Source of the DNA: Streptomyces sp.
GTDB taxonomy: Bacteria; Actinomycetota; Actinomycetes; Streptomycetales; Streptomycetaceae
Direction: 5' to 3'
NCBI RefSeq assembly: GCF_019510245.1
Contig: NZ_JAEKKT010000204.1
Coordinates: 1 to 63,097 of the forward strand
Length of the DNA: 63,097 nt
The notes beneath the pieces were generated by a model. That model was given only the letters and a program-made list of their open reading frames with translations. It was not told the origin of the DNA and did no database searches. A program made the translations under genes and the position numbers. This document shows, in pieces, positions 1-6,987 of the stretch. Numbering within the stretch: the stretch's first letter is position 1; each line of letters opens with the position of its first letter.

Positions 1-894
1 CTGGTCGAGCAGCACGCCGAGCGGCTCGCCGCCGACGCCGTGATCGTCTCCGACACCGGCATGTGGTCCGAGGACACCCCGACCGTGTGCACGGGCATGC
101 GCGGGCTCGCCGAGTGCCAGATCGTCCTGCACGGCCCCGACCAGGACATCCACTCCGGCGCCTTCGGCGGCGCCGTCCCCAACCCCGCCACCGTCGCGGC
201 CCGCCTGGTCGCCGCCCTGCACGACGAGCACGCACGCGTGGCGATCCCCGGTTTCTACGACGGCATCGTCGAGCTCAGCGACCGCGAACGGCAGCTCTGG
301 GCCGAGCTGCCGTTCGACGAGGAGAGCTGGCTGCGCGAAGCACATTCGTACGCCACCGAGGGCGAGGCCGGACACACCACCCTGGAGCGCGTCTGGGCCC
401 GCCCCACCGCCGAGGTCAACGGCATCGGCGGCGGCTACCAGGGCCCCGGCAGCAAGACGATCATCCCGTCCTCGGCCCTGCTGAAGCTTTCGTTCCGGCT
501 GGTCGCCGGACAGGAACCCGAGCACATCGAGAAGATCGTCCGGGCCTGGGCCACCGAGCGGATCCCCGCCGGGATCCGCGCCGAGATCACCTTCCTGCCG
601 GCCACCCGCCCGTGCCTGACCCCGCTCGACCACCCCGGCCTCCAATCGCTCGCCCGCGCCATGGGCCGGGCCTTCGAGGGACCGATCCGGTTCACCCGAT
701 CGGGTGGCTCGGGCCCCGCCGCGGACCTCCAGGACGTCCTCGGCGTACCCGTCCTCTTCCTGGGCATCTCCGTCCCCTCCGACGGCTGGCACGCCCCGAA
801 CGAGAAGGTCGAGCTGGACCTCCTCCTCAAGGGCGTCGAGACCAGCGCCTACCTGTGGGGCGACCTCGCCGAGAACTGGCGCCATGCCCCCTGA
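1..894 (+). CDS. M20-family dipeptidase, 5' end missing
   Basis: C-terminal 297 codons of a zinc metallopeptidase of the M20/M25/M40 family; the frame is open to the first base of the window, so the start and the first metal ligands lie outside. The visible part carries the family's dimerisation (lid) domain, beginning near the motif HSGAFGGAVPNPA, and returns to the catalytic domain with GGSGPAADLQ and a histidine in DGWHAPNEK, which fits a last metal ligand. The family removes amino acids from dipeptides or acts as an amidohydrolase in the cytoplasm; the true substrate cannot be told. It ends 150 bases before nudC on the same strand. Confidence 0.85.
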   Translation: MVEQHAERLAADAVIVSDTGMWSEDTPTVCTGMRGLAECQIVLHGPDQDIHSGAFGGAVPNPATVAARLVAALHDEHARVAIPGFYDGIVELSDRERQLWAELPFDEESWLREAHSYATEGEAGHTTLERVWARPTAEVNGIGGGYQGPGSKTIIPSSALLKLSFRLVAGQEPEHIEKIVRAWATERIPAGIRAEITFLPATRPCLTPLDHPGLQSLARAMGRAFEGPIRFTRSGGSGPAADLQDVLGVPVLFLGISVPSDGWHAPNEKVELDLLLKGVETSAYLWGDLAENWRHAP

Positions 895-1044
895 GCCACC
901 GACGCCGTCCGGAGCGGCACCGTGGGCGGGGCACACTGGAAGGGCCGCCCCGCCCGCCCCGCCCCAGCCCGTTCTCCTCCCGCCCTTCGTCCCGCTGAAC
1001 CGCCCGCTGACACATCCGTTGCACTGGGGGAGTTGGAAGCACCC

Positions 1045-1989
1045 GTGACCACCTGGACCGACCACACCGCCGACCGACCCATCTCGCTCACCGCCCCGAG
1101 CGGCATCGACCGCGCCGCCCATCACCGGCTCGACGAAGCCTGGCTCGCGGCGGCGTGGAGCCACCCCGACACCCGCTGCTTCGTGGTCTCCGGCGGCCAG
1201 GTCCTCATCGACGAGACGCCCGACGGCCGCACCGAACTCGTCATGACGCCCTCCTTCGAGGCCCCCCTCACCGAGGCGCACCGCTACTTCCTGGGCACCG
1301 ACGAGGACGGCGTCAGCTACTTCGCCCTCCAGAAGGACGCCCTGCCCGGCCGCATCGACCAGTCCGCCCGCCCCGCCGGCCTGCGCGAGGCCGGACTGCT
1401 GCTCTCCCCCCGCGACGTGGGCCTGATGGTGCACGCGGTCGGCCTGGAGAACTGGCAGCGCACCCACCGCTTCTGCTCCCGCTGCGGCGAGCGCACGGTC
1501 ATCGCCGCCGCCGGCCACATCCGCCGCTGCCCCGCCTGCGGCGCCGAGCACTACCCGCGCACCGACCCCGCCGTGATCATGGCCGTCACCGACGAGGAGG
1601 ACCGCATCCTGCTCGGCCGCCAGGTCCACTGGCCCGAGGGCCGCTTCTCCACGCTCGCCGGCTTCGTGGAGCCCGGCGAGTCCATCGAGCAGGCGGTGCG
1701 CCGCGAGGTCTTCGAGGAGGCCGGGATCACCGTCGGCCCGGTCGAGTACGTTGCCAGCCAGCCCTGGCCGTTCCCGTCCAGCCTGATGCTCGGCTTCATG
1801 GCGCGCGCCACCACGACCGAGGTGACCGTCGACGGCGACGAGATCCACGAGGCCCGCTGGTTCTCCCGCGACGAACTCGGCGCGGCCTTCGACTCCGGCG
1901 ACGTCCTGCCGCCCTACGGCATCTCCATCGCGGCCCGCCTGATCGAGATGTGGTACGGCAAGCCGCTGCCGACGAGGAGCTTCGTCTGA
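1045..1989 (+). CDS. nudC: NAD(+) diphosphatase (NudC)
   Basis: A 314-residue Nudix hydrolase that cleaves NAD(H) to NMN and AMP and, in characterised NudC enzymes, removes NAD caps from RNA. A four-cysteine zinc ribbon (CSRCG then CPACG) precedes the Nudix box (GFVEPGESIEQAVRREVFEE), and the NudC hallmark SQPWPFPSSLM follows it. I chose the GTG at 1045 because GGGGGAG lies upstream and the protein then has normal family length; the frame stays open further upstream to about 922, but that stretch is proline- and alanine-rich and looks non-coding. The methyltransferase gene starts 10 bases after its stop, so the two are probably cotranscribed. Confidence 0.93.
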   Translation: MTTWTDHTADRPISLTAPSGIDRAAHHRLDEAWLAAAWSHPDTRCFVVSGGQVLIDETPDGRTELVMTPSFEAPLTEAHRYFLGTDEDGVSYFALQKDALPGRIDQSARPAGLREAGLLLSPRDVGLMVHAVGLENWQRTHRFCSRCGERTVIAAAGHIRRCPACGAEHYPRTDPAVIMAVTDEEDRILLGRQVHWPEGRFSTLAGFVEPGESIEQAVRREVFEEAGITVGPVEYVASQPWPFPSSLMLGFMARATTTEVTVDGDEIHEARWFSRDELGAAFDSGDVLPPYGISIAARLIEMWYGKPLPTRSFV

Positions 1990-1999
1990 GACGGCCGTC

Positions 2000-2602
2000 A
2001 TGACCGCAGCGGAGTACTGGAACCACAACGTCCACTACCACCCCGTGGTGCTGGGCGCGGTGCCGGACGGCTGCCGCACCGCCCTGGACGTCGGCTGCGG
2101 CGACGGCCTGCTCGCCGCCAAGCTCGCGACCAGGGCGGAGTCGGTGACCGGCGTGGACCGGTCGGCGGAGATGATCAGGCTGGCCGGAAAGAGGGATGCG
2201 GCGAACGTCACCTTCCTGGAGGGCGACTATCTCGACGGCGCTCTCCTCACCGAGGGGACATACGACTTCGTCAGCGCGGTCGCCGTCATCCACCACACCC
2301 CCTTCGACGACGCCGTCGACCGGCTGGTGAATCTGTTGGCGCCCGGCGGTCGGCTGGTCATCGTGGGCATGGCCTTCAACCACACCCCACTGGACTGGTT
2401 GATCAGCGGCTGCGGAGTCCCCGCGAGCCGGTTGAACGCGCTTGTGCGGGGCGGTAAGCGGGCCCCGGCGGGGATGCCCGTCGAGGACTCCCCCATGCAC
2501 TGGGGAGAGGTCCGGCAGGCCACCGCACATCTGCTCCCCGGCCGCCGGTACCGGCGTCGGCTGCTGTGGCGCTACACCCTGGTGTGGGACAAGCCGGTCT
2601 GA
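2000..2602 (+). CDS. Class I SAM-dependent methyltransferase
   Basis: A 200-residue small-molecule type methyltransferase. Residues 29-38 hold the SAM-binding motif I (LDVGCGDGLL), followed by an acidic ribose-binding position in GVDRS and the motif FVSAVAVIHH in the Methyltransf_11/25 style. The C-terminal third is a short cap domain with no feature that reveals the acceptor. It starts 10 bases after nudC with no strong ribosome-binding site, suggesting translational coupling. A bidirectional terminator separates it from the convergent mycoredoxin gene. The substrate is unknown. Confidence 0.85.
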   Translation: MTAAEYWNHNVHYHPVVLGAVPDGCRTALDVGCGDGLLAAKLATRAESVTGVDRSAEMIRLAGKRDAANVTFLEGDYLDGALLTEGTYDFVSAVAVIHHTPFDDAVDRLVNLLAPGGRLVIVGMAFNHTPLDWLISGCGVPASRLNALVRGGKRAPAGMPVEDSPMHWGEVRQATAHLLPGRRYRRRLLWRYTLVWDKPV

Positions 2603-2612
2603 ACACGCGAAA

Positions 2613-2640
2613 GCGGCCCCTGGAACGAAGCAGGGGCCGC
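2613..2640. terminator. Bidirectional hairpin terminator
   Basis: A perfect 10-bp stem, GCGGCCCCTG and CAGGGGCCGC, closes an 8-base loop between the convergent methyltransferase and mycoredoxin genes. No strong T-tract follows, as is usual for Streptomyces terminators. Confidence 0.75.
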
Positions 2641-2665
2641 CTCGTGCGGCGAAGTGCCGGGAGAG

Positions 2666-2908
2666 CTACGCGCTGATCTTCTGCTTCACCTGGGCGAGCG
2701 ACGGGTTCGTCAGCGTCGAGCCGTCGGCGAAGAGCACCGTGGGGACCGTCTGGTTTCCGCCATTCGCCTTCTCCACGAATGCGGCCGACTCCGGGTCCTG
2801 CTCGATGTTGATCTCGGTGTACGCGATGCCCTCGCGGTCCAGCTGGCTCTTCAGCCGGCGGCAGTAGCCGCACCACGTGGTGCTGTACATCGTCACAGTG
2901 CCCTGCAT
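2666..2908 (-). CDS. mrx1: Mycoredoxin
   Basis: An 80-residue glutaredoxin-fold protein that reduces mycothiol mixed disulfides on proteins in the actinobacterial cytosol. The redox motif CGYC is at residues 13-16, and the cis-proline stretch TVPTVLF and C-terminal helix are typical of the Mrx1 family. I chose ATG at 2908 because GAAGGAG lies just upstream; a longer in-frame start at 3097 would overlap uvrD2 and has no family support. A sigma-R type promoter lies 48 bases upstream, placing it in the thiol-stress regulon together with sigR and rsrA, found later in this window. Confidence 0.92.
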   Translation of the reverse strand: MQGTVTMYSTTWCGYCRRLKSQLDREGIAYTEINIEQDPESAAFVEKANGGNQTVPTVLFADGSTLTNPSLAQVKQKISA

Positions 2909-2955
2909 CTCGCTCGCACTCCTTCGGCAGGTCGGGGAAGGTCGTCCAGGGGAGG

Positions 2956-2982
2956 AACGTACGCGACCCGCCCGCCATTCCC
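2956..2982 (-). promoter_or_regulatory. Sigma-R-type promoter of mycoredoxin
   Basis: On the minus strand GGGAAT, an 18-base spacer and GTT match the sigma-R consensus GGAAT-N18-GTT exactly. Transcription would start roughly 40 bases before the mycoredoxin ATG. The same arrangement is seen in front of sigR at 33727-33754. Confidence 0.8.
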
Positions 2983-3084
2983 GCAGCACGGGCCCGGGCG
3001 ACGCCTGCCGCATTAGTAAGACCGCGCGGGGCGGCCTGTGGACAACCGGCACAGCCGTCTCCGGCGACCTGGCAGCATGGCCAT

Positions 3085-5280
3085 GTGACAGCAGCAACGC
3101 ACTCCTCCCTCTTCCCGCCGGTACCGGACTCTGCCGACGCGGTGCTCGAAGGGCTCGATCCCGAGCAGCGCGCGGTGGCGACCGCCCTGCACGGTCCGGT
3201 GTGTGTGCTGGCCGGGGCCGGTACCGGCAAGACCCGGGCGATCACCCACCGGATCGCCTACGGGGTGCGGGCCGGCATCCTCCAGCCGTCCAGCGTGCTC
3301 GCCGTCACCTTCACCAACCGCGCCGCCGGGGAGATGCGCGGCCGGCTGCGCCAGCTCGGCGCCCAGGGAGTGCAGGCCCGCACCTTCCACTCGGCCGCGC
3401 TGCGCCAGCTCCAGTTCTTCTGGCCGAAAGCGATCGGTGGCTCCCTGCCCCGGCTCGTCGACCGCAAGATCCAGCTCGTCGCCGACGCGGCCGCCGCCTG
3501 CCGCATCCGCCTCGACCGCGGCGAGCTGCGGGACGTCACCGCCGAGATCGAGTGGTCCAAGGTCACCCAGACCGTCCCCGCCGACTACCCCCTTGCGGCC
3601 GTGAAGGCCGGCCGGGAGGTCCCCCGAGATCCCGCCGAGATCGCCCAGCTCTACTCGGTCTACGAGGACCTCAAGCGCGACCGCACGGTCATCGACTTCG
3701 AGGACGTCCTGCTGCTGACCGTCGGCATCCTGCAGGACCGGCACGACATCGCCGACCAGGTCCGTGCCCAGTACCAGCACTTCGTCGTCGACGAGTACCA
3801 GGACGTCAGCCCGCTCCAGCAGCGGCTGCTGGAGCTGTGGCTCGGCGACCGGGACAGCCTGTGCGTCGTCGGCGACGCCAGCCAGACCATCTACTCGTTC
3901 ACCGGAGCAACCCCCGACCATCTGCTCGACTTCCGTACCCGCCACCCCGGGGCCACCGTGGTCAAGCTGGTCCGCGACTACCGCTCCACCCCCCAGGTCG
4001 TCCATCTCGCCAACGGCCTGCTGGCCCAGGCCCGGGGCCGGGCCGCCGACCACCGTCTGGAGCTGATCTCGCAGCGCCCCGCCGGGCCCGAGCCCGTCTA
4101 CACCGAGTACACCGACGAGCCCGCCGAGGCCGAGGGCGCCGCCCGCCGCATCCGGGAACTCGTCGACGCCGGGGTCCCGGCCGCCGAGATCGCCGTCCTC
4201 TTCCGGACGAACTCCCAGTCCGAAACCTATGAGCAGGCTCTCGCCGACGCCGGGGTGCCCTACCAGCTGCGCGGTGCCGAGCGGTTCTTCGACCGGCCCG
4301 AGGTGCGCAAGGCGGGTGTGGCCCTGCGCGCCGCGGCCCGCTTCGGCGGCAACGACGCACTGCTCGACGACACCGTGGACCTGCCCTCCCAGGTACGTGC
4401 CGTCCTCTCCGGGGAGGGCTGGACCACCGAGCCCCCGGCCGGCTCCGGCGCGGTCCGGGAGCGCTGGGAGTCACTGGCCGCCCTGGTCAACCTCGCCCAC
4501 GACATCGCCGCGGCCCGGCCCGCCGCCACCCTCGCCGACTTCGTCGCCGAGCTCGACGAGCGCGCGGGTGCCCAGCACGCCCCGACCGTCCAGGGCGTCA
4601 CCCTCGCCTCCCTGCACTCGGCGAAGGGCCTGGAGTGGGACGTCGTCTTCCTGGTGGGCGTCGCCGAGGGCATGGTGCCGATCTCCTATGCGAAGACCGA
4701 CGAACAGATCGAGGAGGAACGCCGTCTCCTCTACGTCGGCGTGACCCGCGCCAGGGAGCGGCTCCACATCTCCTGGTCCCTGTCCCGCACCCCAGGCGGC
4801 AGACCCGGCCGCAGGCCCAGCCGGTTCCTGGACGGTCTGCGCCCCGGCTCCACCGGCACCGTCGGCCGCGCGGGCGGCGCCGGTGGCGGAGGTGTCGAAC
4901 GCGGCTTCACCGGCGGTCCCGCGGCCGCGCCCCGGCGCACCCAGCGCAGTCCCGCCCGGTGCCGGGTCTGCGGACGCACGCTGACGGACGCCGGCGAGAT
5001 GAAGCTGATGCGCTGCGACGGCTGCCCGTCCGACATGGACGAGGGCCTCTACGAGCGGCTGCGCGAATGGCGTGCCGACCAGGCCCGGCTCAGCGGCCAG
5101 CCCGCGTTCTGCGTCTTCACCGACAGGACGCTGATGGCCATCGCCGAGAGCGCTCCGGACGACGACCGCGAGCTGGCCCGCATCCCCGGTGTCGGGATGC
5201 GCAAGCTCAATCGTTACGGCGCCGATGTTCTGGCCATCTGCGCAGGCCAGGAGGTCGAGGGAGAAGAAGTGGGGGACTGA
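3085..5280 (+). CDS. uvrD2: ATP-dependent DNA helicase UvrD2
   Basis: A 731-residue superfamily 1A helicase that translocates 3' to 5' on DNA during repair. Walker A (AGAGTGKT) is at residues 43-50, Walker B (VDEYQD) near 235 and motif VI (GVTRARERLHI) near 551. After the helicase core come a tetracysteine motif (CRVCG then CDGC, about 627-650) and a C-terminal HRDC domain (about 660-725), the architecture of actinobacterial UvrD2 rather than UvrD1 or PcrA. The GTG start at 3085 gives the expected N terminus. It is divergent from mycoredoxin, and the wblC promoter begins directly after its stop. Confidence 0.94.
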   Translation: MTAATHSSLFPPVPDSADAVLEGLDPEQRAVATALHGPVCVLAGAGTGKTRAITHRIAYGVRAGILQPSSVLAVTFTNRAAGEMRGRLRQLGAQGVQARTFHSAALRQLQFFWPKAIGGSLPRLVDRKIQLVADAAAACRIRLDRGELRDVTAEIEWSKVTQTVPADYPLAAVKAGREVPRDPAEIAQLYSVYEDLKRDRTVIDFEDVLLLTVGILQDRHDIADQVRAQYQHFVVDEYQDVSPLQQRLLELWLGDRDSLCVVGDASQTIYSFTGATPDHLLDFRTRHPGATVVKLVRDYRSTPQVVHLANGLLAQARGRAADHRLELISQRPAGPEPVYTEYTDEPAEAEGAARRIRELVDAGVPAAEIAVLFRTNSQSETYEQALADAGVPYQLRGAERFFDRPEVRKAGVALRAAARFGGNDALLDDTVDLPSQVRAVLSGEGWTTEPPAGSGAVRERWESLAALVNLAHDIAAARPAATLADFVAELDERAGAQHAPTVQGVTLASLHSAKGLEWDVVFLVGVAEGMVPISYAKTDEQIEEERRLLYVGVTRARERLHISWSLSRTPGGRPGRRPSRFLDGLRPGSTGTVGRAGGAGGGGVERGFTGGPAAAPRRTQRSPARCRVCGRTLTDAGEMKLMRCDGCPSDMDEGLYERLREWRADQARLSGQPAFCVFTDRTLMAIAESAPDDDRELARIPGVGMRKLNRYGADVLAICAGQEVEGEEVGD

Positions 5281-5292
5281 TGCGAACTCGTC

Positions 5293-5333
5293 GGAAAAAT
5301 AGTTTGCGCATGCCCCAGCAATCCCCATAGGTT
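5293..5333 (+). promoter_or_regulatory. wblC promoter with AT-rich WhiB7-type element
   Basis: An AT-rich box, GGAAAAATAG (5293-5302), touches a -35-like TTGCGC (5304-5309). An 18-base spacer leads to a -10-like TAGGTT (5328-5333). An AT-rich patch immediately upstream of the -35 of a vegetative promoter is the known recognition pattern of WhiB7/WblC, whose AT-hook binds it while the protein contacts the principal sigma factor. Autoactivation of wblC is inferred. Confidence 0.75.
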
Positions 5334-5338
5334 CTAGG

Positions 5339-5376
5339 CACGGAAGCGGCGGCCTTCTCGAAGGCCCGGTTCCGTG
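5339..5376 (+). other. 5'-end hairpin of the wblC leader RNA
   Basis: CACGGAA (5339-5345) pairs with TTCCGTG (5370-5376), and inside it GGCCTT pairs with AAGGCC around a four-base loop. The hairpin starts almost at the predicted transcription start, so it would cap the 5' end of the leader. It could also serve as the uvrD2 terminator, but no T-tract follows. Confidence 0.6.
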
Positions 5377-5444
5377 TTGTACTTGCATACCCGAGCGGAT
5401 CGGCTCAACACCGGTCCCCTAGACGCCGAGAGGAGGCGAGTCCA

Positions 5445-5765
5445 GTGATCAGCATCAAGACCAGCATCATCAGCGCGGCCAAAATGACCGATCGCTCGGC
5501 CGTCTCCGTGTGCATGCTCGGCGTCTCGAACCTGGGCACCGGTCTGTCCGGCATTCCTGCCGTGCGTCCGGCGTCCTCCGTTTCTCTCGCGGTCCTTCCC
5601 GTCCGTGAGCGCAATGAGCGACCGACGAAGGCACTGGAAGCAGTAGCGGCACAGGCCCAGGCCTATGCCTTTACGGCGGCCGGTGCCGGTAGCCGGAAGC
5701 AGACGACGCAGCACCACCTGATGTGGGCCTTCCGTGGGCCAGAACCCTGGAGTGATCCAGCCTGA
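5445..5765 (+). CDS. Upstream ORF in the wblC leader
   Basis: A 106-codon frame starting at GTG behind an AGGAGG Shine-Dalgarno. It has no recognisable domain; the N terminus is hydrophobic and serine-rich (ISIKTSIISAAK). It ends within a perfect palindrome, CCTGATCGATCAGG, only 20 bases before a strong terminator stem. Leader ORFs that couple ribosome stalling to terminator read-through are known for whiB7 genes, so this is probably a sensing uORF rather than a gene for a functional protein. The C-terminal sequence may matter less than the position at which ribosomes pause. Function is inferred from layout only. Confidence 0.65.
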   Translation: MISIKTSIISAAKMTDRSAVSVCMLGVSNLGTGLSGIPAVRPASSVSLAVLPVRERNERPTKALEAVAAQAQAYAFTAAGAGSRKQTTQHHLMWAFRGPEPWSDPA

Positions 5766-5785
5766 TCGATCAGGCCGGCGCCTTC

Positions 5786-5828
5786 AGGGCCGCGGAACCC
5801 CATCCGGGATCCGCGGCCCTTCTGTTTT
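5786..5828 (+). terminator. Attenuator-type intrinsic terminator before wblC
   Basis: A perfect 11-bp stem, AGGGCCGCGGA and TCCGCGGCCCT, is followed by TCTGTTTT, a real T-tract that is rare in this genome. It lies between the leader ORF and wblC on the same strand, so it would stop wblC transcription unless disrupted. Confidence 0.82.
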
Positions 5829-5937
5829 CCCCGAACGGGGAGGGCGGACCGAAGGGGCCTCGGGGCAAGAGCAGAACCCGGTACCAGCCGCCAACCGGTC
5901 CAACCCGACCGGCACGACCAGACGAGGAAAAACAGCC

Positions 5938-6306
5938 GTGCAACTCGAAGCGCACGCCCCGTCCGTACCGCCTTCCGAAACGATCCCCCCGCCCGGCCTC
6001 ACGGAGGACTCCACCTTGATCCCGCTCACCGCGCTCACCGCGCTCGACGACGCCATCGAGAACCTCGGCGTACCCGTCCCCTGCCGCTCCTACGACCCGG
6101 AGGTCTTCTTCGCCGAGTCGCCGGCGGACGTCGAGTACGCCAAGTCCCTCTGCCGCACCTGCCCGCTGATCGAGGCCTGCCTCGCCGGGGCCAAGGAGCG
6201 GCGTGAGCCCTGGGGCGTCTGGGGCGGCGAGCTGTTCGTCCAGGGCGTTGTCGTCGCCCGGAAGCGGCCGCGTGGCCGCCCGCGCAAGAACCCGGTCACG
6301 GCATGA
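5938..6306 (+). CDS. wblC: WhiB-family regulator WblC (WhiB7 type)
   Basis: A 122-residue iron-sulfur transcription factor that activates intrinsic antibiotic-resistance genes by binding the principal sigma factor. The four cluster cysteines are C49, C72, C75 and C81; the WhiB turn GVWGG is at 93-97; the AT-hook RGRPRK at 112-117 identifies the WhiB7/WblC branch. The GTG at 5938 is preceded by GAGGAAA. The gene lies downstream of an AT-rich promoter, a leader ORF and a terminator, indicating transcriptional attenuation relieved by translation inhibitors. Its stop overlaps the ATG of the next small gene (ATGA). Confidence 0.95.
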   Translation: MQLEAHAPSVPPSETIPPPGLTEDSTLIPLTALTALDDAIENLGVPVPCRSYDPEVFFAESPADVEYAKSLCRTCPLIEACLAGAKERREPWGVWGGELFVQGVVVARKRPRGRPRKNPVTA

Positions 6307-6629
6307 ACATCCACGGAACGATCGACCGTCCCCTCACGCACGATCCCAAGAAGCAGGCCCCTATGAAGCCGTCCACCAGCGAGCCCGCAGGCTCCGCGAC
6401 CCCAGACTTCACCACTGCCGGTACCGACACCGGCTCGCGTCAGAACAGGACCCGAGAGATGCAACTCATCCCAGAAGCTCTGGCTCGTGCGCATATGCAC
6501 GAGCGACTGCACGAGGCCGAGCAGGAACGCCGGGCCGTGCGCCTGGCGACCGCTCGCCGGATGCAGCGCCGGGCCGAGCGCGCCTCGATGCGTGCCCGCC
6601 GTGCGCTCGCCATCGCCGTGATGCAGTAA
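6303..6629 (+). CDS. Small arginine-rich protein coupled to wblC
   Basis: A 108-residue protein whose start overlaps the wblC stop by four bases, so it is almost certainly cotranslated with it. The first 50 residues are polar and probably disordered. Residues 52-108 form a predicted long basic helix rich in Arg, Ala and Glu, with several RR pairs. No domain is recognised. An RNA- or ribosome-binding role would fit the basic helix and the neighbour, but this is a guess. Transcription ends at the strong hairpin that follows. Confidence 0.7.
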   Translation: MNIHGTIDRPLTHDPKKQAPMKPSTSEPAGSATPDFTTAGTDTGSRQNRTREMQLIPEALARAHMHERLHEAEQERRAVRLATARRMQRRAERASMRARRALAIAVMQ

Positions 6630-6679
6630 CCCAGTACACCTGAAGCGGTGGCCTCCCGACCCCGGGAGGCGAAAGCTCC

Positions 6680-6719
6680 CCGCGGGGGCCGGTCCGGCCG
6701 AACGGACCGGCCCCCGCGG
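6680..6719 (+). terminator. Strong hairpin terminator of the wblC operon
   Basis: A perfect 17-bp G+C stem (6680-6696 with 6703-6719) closes a six-base loop, 50 bases after the stop of the small basic gene. Confidence 0.8.
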
Positions 6720-6765
6720 TGCGTTGTGCACGCTGATCGACCCGCGGCGGAGTTATCGTCACCAG

Positions 6766-6978
6766 GTGACGAGTCTTCCCGGAGGCAGTGATCACGGCGG
6801 CTCCGCCACGGAGCCCCACCCGCTCGTGTGCGCCCGCTGCGGCACCCCGGCCGACGGCCCCCTGCCCGTCACCTGGACCTGTTCCGTGGAGAACGGCGTC
6901 CGCCAGTTCTTCTGCGACGCCTGTTCCAGGGACAACCTCCGAGCGATCGAGGGCAGGCTCGACTCCTCCTGGTGGTGA
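6766..6978 (+). CDS. Small CxxC zinc-ribbon-like protein
   Basis: A 70-residue protein beginning at GTG 6766. Two cysteine pairs (CARC near residue 22 and CDAC near 51) surround a short beta-rich stretch, VTWTCSVENGVRQFFC, which is the layout of a small zinc ribbon. Such proteins are common hypothetical neighbours in Streptomyces; the partner and function are unknown. A longer frame from 6724 would run into the preceding terminator, so the GTG is preferred. It ends nine bases before the stop of the convergent ABC1 kinase gene. Confidence 0.7.
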   Translation: MTSLPGGSDHGGSATEPHPLVCARCGTPADGPLPVTWTCSVENGVRQFFCDACSRDNLRAIEGRLDSSWW

Positions 6979-6987
6979 ACCCGGCCT

